Translations under genes and position numbers: made by a program | The notes under the pieces: model-generated | Database searches by the model: none | Seen by the model: the letters and a program-made list of their open reading frames with translations, nothing else | What the model was told of the DNA's origin: nothing | Assembly (NCBI GenBank): GCA_030280995.1 | Contig: JASXTE010000017.1 | Location: 2,020,501-2,084,500 of the forward strand | Direction: 5' to 3' | Origin: Hemileia vastatrix | Taxonomy: Eukaryota; Basidiomycota; Pucciniomycetes; Pucciniales; Zaghouaniaceae | DNA: 64,000 nucleotides | In this document: piece by piece, positions 55,871-64,000 of the stretch | How positions within the stretch are numbered: position 1 is the first letter of the stretch | Layout of the letters: every line of letters begins with the position of its first letter

Positions 55871-57462
55871 CCCCCCCTTAATACCAGACCCATGAGTTTG
55901 AGGAGATAAGACAGCTTGACTTTTCCTAAAGATTTTGTAAGAAGATCAGCCACCATGTGTTCAGTTGAAATGTGTTGAAGCTGAAAATGATTTTTGTTGA
56001 TGCTTTCAGTAATCCAACAAAGTTGAGTGTCCACATGTTTTGATCTTTGACGGTATCTGAGTGAATCCTTGCATTGTGAAATGGAACTGGCATTGTCAGC
56101 AAGGATTAAAGGTGAAGGTGATTTAGGAATATTGAAGGAAGTAAGTAATTTAGTCAGCCAGATTGCTTCACATCCAGCATCCACAATGCCTCTGAACTCA
56201 GCCTCAGTACTAGAGATAGTGACAACTTGCTGCTTTTTAGAACTCCAGGAAATAGCTCCTCCATTGAGTATGGCAACATACCCTCCAGTTGAGTGCCTGG
56301 TATCAGGATCCCCAGCATAATCAGTGTCAGAGTAAATAAGAGGACAGAGTGATGGATGATTTGGAATTGGGCATTTTCCTCCAAAAGTGAGAGATGATGA
56401 TGAAGTGGCACACAGATATCTGAAAGTGTGTTTGACAGCAAGCCAGTGTTTGATACCTGGTTCAATGAGATGTTGAGATAATGCACCAACTGCAAAAGAG
56501 AGATCAGGTCTTGTTGCAACAGACAAATAGTTGAGTGCACCAATAGCAGAGCAGTAATTGATTTTCAGAGCATTGAATTCAGCAATTTCTTCACTGGTTG
56601 CTTTGACAGGATAATTATTTGGGGATAAGGGAGTAAGACAGGGATTACAGTTGGCCATTTTCCAGTTGGACAAAACTTTTTCAGCATAAGAATCTTGTGA
56701 TAAAGAAAGAGTACGTGCTGTTATGTTCCTGGTGAGACGCATTCCCAAAATCCAAGTGGCAGGACCAAGATCATCCATCTCAAATTCAGTTTTGATTTTG
56801 TCTTTGAACCAAAGAAAATGATTACCAGTAATGACCATATCATCAACATGAAGATAAATGATACAGATTTGTGATTTGTTTCTCCAAACATACACACACT
56901 GATCACACTTAAGGGGGGAGAAGTTGAGCTTGCACAAGTAGTCATTTATATGTGAATTCCAGCAGAAGGGAGCTTGTTTGATGCCATAAAGAGGACGCAA
57001 CAATTGGTAAACTTTACCTTCATTTCCAGCAGTTAGTGTTCCTTCAGGCTGTTCCATATAAACAGTTTCATTTAAGTTTCCCTGGAGAAAAGCTGCCACT
57101 ACATCCATTTGATGAACATCCCAGTCAAAATAAGCTGCTAAAGAAAGAATGGTCCTGAGAGAAGTGATCCGTCCAGTGGGTGCAAAAGTTTCATGAAAAT
57201 CTATTCCTAGGATTTGAGAATATCCTTTTGCTACACAACGGGCTTTGAACTTTGAAACACCACCATCAGCATTAGGTTTAACCCTGAAAACCCACCTGCA
57301 GCCAATTACATTAGCTTTTTCAGGCCTGGGGACAATTTTCCAGGTGTTACAATGCTGAAGTGCTTGATGTTCATGTTTCACAGCCTCTGCCCATTCTGCT
57401 GAATATTTGGAATAGATTTCTTGCTTATAACACTGGGGTTCAGGAATTTCATGAGCTAGCAA
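55843..57462 (-). pseudogene. Copia C4 RT and RNase H
   Basis: 539 residues from the end of the linker through the whole RT (GCRWVFRVK, MDVVAAFLQGN, LHVDDMVITG) and RNase H (SDTDYAGD, SSTEAEF, LADNASS) to SNT-TGA. The domain order and motifs appear intact; one Arg of RRSTGG is His. Confidence 0.9.
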
Positions 57463-57573
57463 GGGAGCTTCTAGAGAGAAAGCAAAGGCATTTGCTGCAT
57501 ATAACCCAAGAGGATCAGGAGAATCAGAGTAGGAATCATGTTGATAATGATCATAATAAATCTGACGTAAATG

Positions 57574-58113
57574 TTAAGGAGTGGATGTTTCAGCTGAAGA
57601 GTTGTCAGAATAACTGGGGGATTGTGATGAGGGAACATAATCAGGATCTGCTGGATTGTCTGGCTCAATTGATGAATATGATGGATCAGATTGACTGGAA
57701 CCTTCTTCATCTGGGACATTGGAATGAGGTAATCTTGTTAAGTGGCCAGGTGAAGGACAAGGAGTTGAATTGGAAGGTGTGCCTGACATGTGAAAATCAG
57801 AAGATGAAGAAGAAGAAGGAGAATTATCTTCAGAATGTGAATCAGAGATGTTTCCTGAGGATGGATCAGGAATTGGAGACTCAGAAGGAGATTGAGTTGG
57901 AGAAATGGAAAGGCCAGGGTTTGAAAGTGGTTGACTGTCATGAATTTGATCTGGAATTTGTTTCATCAGTTGTGACCATTGAGGGCGCTTAAATCTGGAG
58001 TCAAGAAAAGGGAAGAAATTTTCATTGAAGGCCACAGATTTGGCAATAAAAATCTTTTTAAGCTCAAGTTCCCAAGCACAATAATTTGTTGTTCCAACTT
58101 CATATCCAAGCAT
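57574..58113 (-). pseudogene. Copia C4 integrase end and Ser/Pro linker
   Basis: 179 residues from MLGYEVGTTN through a Ser/Pro/Asp-rich linker, ended by TAA in place of Glu after TSTP. Confidence 0.83.
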
Positions 58114-58203
58114 GACACACTTTCTGGAATTAGCTGAAAACTTTCCAGGACGTTGATGTTTATCAAGGAAGGCATAGCAAGCACAACCAAAAACTCTGAG
58201 GTG

Positions 58204-58748
58204 TTAAACTCTGGGTTTGGATTTATTCCAGGCTTCTAAAGGAGTTGATTTGTTTTGAAGAGCTTTGGTTGGTAATCTGTTTTCAAGATATACTGCTGTT
58301 TTAACTGCTTCAGACCATAGGTGAATTGGTGCATTAGAATGAAACATCATGGTTTTGGATTTTTCAGTGGTAATACGGTTTCCTCTCTCAGAAATTGGAT
58401 TTTGTTGGGGAGTGTAAGGAGCCGTAACTTGAAGAGCAATGCCATGTTGTTTAAGAAAGTTGACCAGACTAGAGTTGATATACTCACCACCACCGTCACA
58501 AACAAGCTTTTTGATTTTGAAGCCAGATTGCAGCTCCACAGATGCCTTATATTCCAAGAAATATTTGAATACTTGGGCTTTTGAGAAAGAAGGTAAACAT
58601 GACAGTATGAAGTGGCCTGATCAGTGAACTGAAGGTAATACTGAGAACCATCAAAAGAAGGAGGTTGAATTTTCCCAGATAAATCCGTGTGGATAACTTC
58701 AAGAGGATTTTTGGCAACAGGCAACTGGCCAGGAAAGGAAGCATGGGT
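58204..58748 (-). pseudogene. Copia C4 integrase core
   Basis: Two frames: HTDLSGKIQ (first Asp) in the part starting at 58724, and CDGGGEY/NPISERGN in the part starting at 58557, separated by the one-base deletion near 58585 shared with C2. Ends at TAA replacing Ser after PRV. Confidence 0.84.
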
Positions 58749-60085
58749 TTATTTACCCAACACACACGGTTCACAAAAATGCATTTCAGAATCAGACAAC
58801 CTAGAACTAGATACATCAGATGCCATTCCATTAAAAAGTTTTTGAATATATGGGGCGTAGGGATGTCCTAATCTGTTGTGCCAGAGAGTTAGAGACTGAC
58901 TTGAAGCTTTTGCATATAGAGCTGAGGAATTAGGAGGAGACATGCCTTGTGGAACCACAGAAACTTCAAATAATGAATTGGAGATGACTCCTCCCATATA
59001 ATTCTTTCCATTACGTGAAATAATGAAGTTTGATGTAGGATTAACTGGTGCAGGGATGAGAAGACAACCAGTTCTCCAAAGACGTCCCAGGGAGATGAGA
59101 TTCCTTCCAAGATCAGGGACATAAAGAGCATCAGAAAAGAAAAATTTTCCTTCCATTCCTCCAGAAGCAGCAACAGTTCCTTTTCCTGTTGCATAGATTT
59201 TGATTTCCCAATACCAGCAAGTTGAATTCGAATGTTGACAGGTTGAAAGCTGATAAAACTGTCTCTGTTGTTAAACATATGACAGCTGGCCCCAGAATCA
59301 ATAATTGGAGAAAGGTTTGAGGAATGAGAAGCCATGGAAGCAGAAGCATTGATAATGCAGTCAGAATTTGATTTTTCAGACAAGCAGGAAACAGCTGTAA
59401 TAAGAAATTCTTCATCAGAGGGGAAGACAAAAGCACAATTGGCCGTGGCATCAGGTTGTTCTTCCTGAGGAGGGGGAACAGGAGTTGCTTTGTTGGAATT
59501 GTCCTTTGATGGGGCAGCTGAGTTGGCTTGGTTCTTCTTGGGACGGAGTTCAGGATGTTGAACAAAGCACTGATTATCATCATGTCCAACATTTTGACCA
59601 TGGACAGAACATGAGAGTTTGCTGCGTGCCTTGGATTTGGATGATTTTGATGATTTGGCTGAGGCAGAGTGAGCATTAACATTTGACATAGCCTTGTGAA
59701 ATTCATCAACAACTTTGTCATCAGCAGCGTAATCCAGGAAGGAAGATAAAACATCATTCAGATGCAGGTGATCATTTTCCTGTCTATCTCTGGTGAGCAA
59801 ACCATGCCAATTTTTGTAGAAGGGTGGAAGAGTGGCAAAGAAGAGATAAATAAGAATTTCCTGGAAAATGATGAGCCCAGAGCGGATCATATGGAGGTTA
59901 ATGCCTTTGAAAGCATCAACATGAGTTTTGGGGTCTCCTCCTTCAGAAAGAGAAAGAGTAACCATAGAGAGAAAGTGAGAAATCTGTGATCCAACTTTGT
60001 TGCTGGCGTGTCTTCTTGCAAGAACTGACCACATTTGAGCAGAGGTGTGGCAAGTGTTGACCAGCTTCTTGTTAACATCATCCAA
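58749..60085 (-). pseudogene. Copia C4 Gag C-terminus, protease and pre-integrase
   Basis: Gag capsid, knuckle variant CSVHGQNVGHDDNQC (last His of the other copies is Gln) and protease IIDSGASCHM run to about 59200. There an extra base after IGKS shifts the frame, and the pre-integrase part (WHNRLGHPY, CEPCVLGK) is read in the frame of 58749-59156. Stops at the TAA in GKQ shared with C2. Confidence 0.85.
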
Positions 60086-60127
60086 TCTGGTGATGATTTC
60101 ATACTTGCACCTGGTGTCATTTTTGAT

Positions 60128-60328
60128 TCATAAAGCAAGTTGAGCTTTGATTTCAGCGTCTGAAGGTGAACCATCATTGTGAGGAACAGGGGTAGGGACT
60201 TGTCCAGAAACAGTGCCAAAAAGATCCAGAACTTCAAAGTGAAGACGCATAATGTGTTCCCAGGTGTCATAGGATTCGTCAGTGAGAGGGGTGACCATAA
60301 CCCTACTTGAATCCTGATTGGAGGCCAT
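60128..60328 (-). pseudogene. Copia C4 Gag N-terminus
   Basis: 66 residues from MASNQDSSR ended by TGA replacing Trp in LALWIKND. The frame continues intact after the stop. Confidence 0.85.
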
Positions 60329-60472
60329 GATTTGGTCGAGTCAACAGCAAAGATTTGGAGAGAAAGAAGATGAGATGTGAAGAGGATGATCCAAAATCTG
60401 AGAGAAAAGGCTGTTTTATTGTCCAGTAAGCGGTTTTGTTGTAAGTATTCTTGAGAGAGGTGCTTTAGGCAA

Positions 60473-60486
60473 CTGGGCCCATAACC
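60473..60486 (-). other. Primer-binding site of C4
   Basis: GGTTATGGGCCCAG on the element strand next to the 5' LTR. Confidence 0.72.
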
Positions 60487-61094
60487 TGAATAAGTTTTAG
60501 CACAGAGGAAAGCTAAACACAGGTTAATCAGCAATTGTGCACCTTACAACAACAAGTAACTACAACAAAGCGTGTGCTAAAACTGGACAAAAGACTCTAT
60601 TCTCCCCACACAGTGCAAAGACTGTCAGATGCGGCCAAAAGGGAAAGCATTGGACAGGAAGAAGCAGTGGAAGGGATAAAGAGAATAGAGAGAAAGAAAA
60701 AGAAAAAGATTTGGATGGGGAAAACGGAAATGGAAAAGAGAGGGCTCATTATATGACAAAGTCCACCATCCAAAACAATAGAAACTAACACGACGTCAAC
60801 AAAACTACTAAACTACAATACAGAAAAAGAGACAGGTTCACATCCAAGGAAAAAGTTCTCAGCCGGGGAAAAGATTCACACTCCAGGTAAAGAAACACGT
60901 CCTCGAGGTCCAGAATCAATACATTGACTCCGGGTGGGAAAGAAATGTTGTTCTTGATGCTGGAGCTCGTATCTTTGAAGTTCCTTGGCGGAAAAGGTCA
61001 GGAAAAGAGGATATGAGCAAGGAGAATGACTTGAGACAATGGTAAGAAGCTGGAGTAAGGAAGGGGTCAGGTATTAGAGGCAGAAATTTCAACA
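60487..61094 (-). repeat. 5' LTR of Copia C4
   Basis: 608 bp, TGAATAAG to TTTCAACA, differing from the 3' LTR at roughly ten positions. Confidence 0.92.
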
Positions 61095-61197
61095 TATTCC
61101 TTATCAAAAATGTTCAATTTATTTATCTAACCATTTATTTTTTAAAACAGTAATTATAGAATAAACTTTATAATTAATTTTGATTAACCAGCTACAA

Positions 61198-63106
61198 ATG
61201 GAAGAAGATTTTATAGACAGGTAAGTTCATGTTTTGCTTATCATTTTTCTATATTTCTTTAATACTTTCTCAACCATTATATTATTAATATGAAAAGTAA
61301 AACATCATCTTGTACTTGATGAAAGCATACAGGATAATGTTTTGCTTTTCATAATAATAATTATATTGTTTGTACTTTAACTTTAATTTATTGATTTTTA
61401 AGTTGTTTCAAAGTCTCGTACTTGCTGAAAGCATACAGGACAATGCTACAATTTAAAAATTAATAATTTATTGAAGTATAACTTTCTAAGTCAATATATT
61501 GGTCAGAGCAAGATTTTTCAATTTATATATGTGGATATGATAATTCTGTAAATTTTTTAATACTACTAGTGTATTGGAGTTATACTTTCATTATATTATT
61601 ATTATTAAGTGTAGAGCCAAATCTTGTACTTGTTGAAGGCATACAGGATAAAGCTATACTCTTTATATGTATAATTTAATAAAGTATACCTTTGAAACAC
61701 TTTCTTAATATTTGAAATAAAGAAAAAGTATATGAATTTACAAATATGTAGATATACTAATTCTATATTTCTAATATTGAAGATATTATAAATTTAAAGG
61801 TATCATTGACTGATAATTGAAACTCTGTAACTATTTTCTAATTTTTAATTTTTTTGTATTTTAAATCAAAATTGAATTCCCTTACGATTGAACCATCAAT
61901 GAGTAACAATTTGAAAAAAAAACAGCCAGGGAAGAACTCTAACAATAGGTGGGCAAAAGAAATTGCTACCGGAATGAAACTTGTAAACGCTCTTGGAATG
62001 GATACAAATGGGAAGAAGCCACATTTCTATGCATGATATTATGCAAATAAGATGACAGATTGCAATAATTATTACAATTTTTTTCCTGGTTGTAGTATTT
62101 ATAAACCAAAAGGTGTCTTAATACCTAATGTTCTTGTGCAGACGTTTGAAATTCATGAGCTCAAAGAACTAGATATGTTAGAAGCTACGGTGCAATGCAT
62201 TAAGGATCTTTCTTACTGCAAACATGAAATTAAAAATAATGGTTATCATCAAAGAGCTGGTGGTTTTGGAAAAATGTTTGGTGGTGGCTTTATTTTAGAT
62301 AGGAAGAAATCTTTATATATTCATAAGTATCACTTTTTTTAATTTAAATACTGAATTTTTGAATGCTTTTCCTTGCAGATGAATACACTGATGATATTGT
62401 ATTTACGGATGAATATAAAAAACAAATGAAGAGGATTGCAATGTACTTTGAATATTTTTTTAAAAAAATATCATATGTAAAGTACAAGGAGGAAACTAAT
62501 CTTTGTGCAAAACTTGGTATTCCTGGATTTTCAAAAGTTTATAGTGAAGAAGAGGGTGTACTGTTTGCTAGTAATATAACTTGGACATCTGGAGCAAATG
62601 GTAATTGTTTCTCCAATGAGGTACGTCTTGATAAGGATGTGAGTGAGTATACTTTAGGAATATTTTTTCCAAAAGATACAGAAAACAATACCATTCATAT
62701 GAAGTACGATAAGATCCAACCACGACAAACAGTTGGAGAACTTGTGTTTCACAAAATTTGAAGTAAAATCAACTTTGAAGCAACTAATGGAATAACAGTG
62801 AAATTATGGCCTGCCAATCAACTGAGGCATTTTACCTCTAGATTTCATAAAATTCCTGGCTTCACAAGGATAGGTTCTTCTATTCAAATCAGCACTAGAA
62901 TTTTTCATGCTATAGAAAATCTTAATGTTTTTGATATTGATATTTCAGAGTACTTGGAAATGAAAGAAGAAAAAGATAGGTTTGAATATTTGATTAGTGC
63001 TTTGAGAGATTTTTTGAAAAGAGATGACTTAATAGAGGAAGAAATAGAATCAGCAAAGTATTATTTATCTAATTTTAAGACAAATCTAAAAAATTTAGAT
63101 ATTTAA
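61198..63106 (+). pseudogene. Tet-like 2OG-Fe(II) oxygenase family remnant
   Basis: Only host-type coding locus. A possible first exon MEEDFID ends at GTAAGT (61221). A Lys-rich segment (61854-62036), then 62052-62342, 62379-62758 and 62762-63106 follow. The C-terminal half resembles the fungal Tet-like dioxygenase fold: EYTLGIFFP, GELVF, INFEATNGI, the distal His region ANQLRHFTS, and FTRIGSSIQIS. The first iron-ligand position expected as His-x-Asp reads RLD. In-frame TGA at 62034-62036 and 62759-62761, plus an intron (62327-62378, GTATCA to CTTGCAG) with mismatched phases, argue for a decayed gene. AATAAA lies at 63117. Confidence 0.5.
61306..61660. repeat. Three diverged tandem units of about 205 bp
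   Basis: The core TCTTGTACTTGNTGAAAG-CATACAGGATAA occurs at 61306-61340, 61414-61450 and 61621-61660. The sequence after the second core resembles that after the third (TATATGTGGATATGATAATT versus AATATGTAGATATACTAATT), giving a unit of about 205 bp; the first spacing is about half. It lies in the putative first intron. Confidence 0.6.
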
Positions 63107-63122
63107 ATATTAAAAAAATAAA

Positions 63123-63788
63123 TATCATATATACACAACTCAATGCAAAATTAAACATGATAAATACTGGGAGTAGCTGTAACATTTTCAGTTATGATGA
63201 TTATAGTATTATCCATTTTTTTCTTTGTGAAATAGAATAATTTTTTTTTCATAATATTATAAGAAAATTTGATTTACTTTTGAGGAAATATATAAGTTGT
63301 GAAATCTTTAAATGTCATTTTTATTAAATTGGTAGCAAAGGTTCTAAAATAAAAAAACTATAATAAAGAATTTGAAATATATTATCCATAAAAATGTAAT
63401 TTTAATGCTACCAAATTAACTGTATAGTATTTTAGGTCAAACAGGCTTATTAATTAAAAAGTTAATAATAAAGATTTGATGAAAGAATTTTGAATCAAAA
63501 ATAGATTAAATTGTATTTTTTTAAGAATACACTCATTTAATCATTTAAGTTGTTCTACTTCTGATTAAAAATGTTACAATCAATTAAAAAATTTGTAAAA
63601 ATTAATAGATTATTCAATATTAAAGGTAAAGTAACAAAACTAGAGCAGTTATCATATTTTTATATAAACAATAAAATATTTAAGAATTTAATACAAGTAT
63701 TTGAAATCATATAAGTAGATTTTAAATTCTTTGTTATTGCTGGACTTACAATAATTTTTTTAATAATTCACCACGCAATATAGGGGGA
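63123..63788. other. AT-rich spacer, nothing recognised
   Basis: About 0.67 kb downstream of the oxygenase remnant, without coding or repeat signals. Confidence 0.6.
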
Positions 63789-63806
63789 GGACTTGCTAGC
63801 AAGTCC
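63789..63806. repeat. Perfect 18-bp palindrome
   Basis: GGACTTGCTAGCAAGTCC, preceded by the purine run TAGGGGGA. Possibly a structural edge of an element continuing past the window. Confidence 0.7.
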
Positions 63807-63818
63807 GCAACTTGAAGT

Positions 63819-63851
63819 CAGATGGAAATCAGATGGAACTCAGACTGAAGT
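63819..63851 (+). repeat. Three 11-bp direct repeats
   Basis: CAGATGGAAAT, CAGATGGAACT and CAGACTGAAGT in tandem just after the palindrome. Confidence 0.75.
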
Positions 63852-64000
63852 AATACTGAACTTTCACTTGAAGTATCACACAAATAACAATGGATCTATA
63901 TTGAAAACATAGTGAAAGTGTGAGGATAACTGAATGGAAGCCAGAAAAAATCATTCCATGAGTCTACTCAATGCAAAGTATTTTTTGAAACAGCTTATTA

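Larger units (their letters stand above)
55263..61094 (-). mobile_element. Ty1/Copia element C4
   Basis: Minus-strand element with equal 608-bp LTRs (55263-55870, 60487-61094) and target duplication tattc (55258-55262, 61095-61099). The outer terminus of the left LTR is TA instead of TG. Coding is broken by at least four nonsense codons and two frameshifts, two lesions being common to C2. Confidence 0.94.

Noticed and set aside
62034..62761. TGA reassigned to Trp or recoded, since two TGAs interrupt the oxygenase remnant and one replaces Trp in C4 Gag
   Set aside because: Other TGAs here replace Arg (C2, D) and Gly (C3), and TGA is the conserved natural stop of all Copia polyproteins. Decay under the standard code is simpler.

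Overview
The window is a eukaryotic, AT-rich, retrotransposon-packed stretch, most likely from a basidiomycete fungus. A rust fungus (Pucciniales) is my best guess but only a guess. It rests on the one non-transposon coding remnant (61198-63106), which resembles the Tet-like 2OG-Fe(II) oxygenase family that is expanded in rusts, and on the density of nested LTR elements. I see no intact host gene, no rRNA or tRNA gene and no CRISPR array.

Two LTR retrotransposon lineages make up most of the window. (1) A Ty3/Gypsy chromovirus has LTRs of about 1.13-1.25 kb, a leader of about 0.7 kb, a long Gag-PR-RT-RNaseH-IN reading frame, a DDX35E integrase and a C-terminal chromodomain. Copies: A (1-6136, minus, cut by the window edge), an inverted neighbouring LTR (6142-7394), B (16684-25833, minus) and D (37271-53602, plus). 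(2) A Ty1/Copia element has the order Gag-PR-IN-RT-RNaseH and a primer-binding site complementary to the anticodon arm of initiator tRNA-Met. Copies: C1 (8358-14576), C2 (30101-35475), C3 (40601-47028) and C4 (55263-61094), all minus. A sister Copia subfamily ('type 2') is present as a solo LTR (8009-14998, split by C1) and as a gutted element (28144-30100).

Target-site duplications give the nesting order. C1 (aaatc) sits in a type-2 solo LTR (tatat). B sits in an opposite-facing Gypsy LTR whose outer ends are flanked by gttca. C3 (ttttt) sits in the leader of D, and D (catgg) sits in host DNA. C4 is flanked by tattc. Removing D joins 35476-37270 to 53603-55262 as one host interval of about 3.4 kb. 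Every long coding region carries stops or frameshifts, so no copy here is autonomous. Some lesions are shared between copies (C2 and C4; B and D), which implies that defective copies were mobilised in trans.

The least ordinary signals are: (a) an array of ten short near-perfect hairpins in host DNA at 36349-37045; (b) a second reading frame overlapping the start of Gypsy gag, open in every copy; (c) a 58-nt segment in gag with full consensus intron signals whose removal would truncate Gag, present in all four copies; (d) a template-switch-like duplication of leader plus gag inside D; (e) a Tet-like oxygenase remnant with in-frame TGA codons and a substituted iron ligand.
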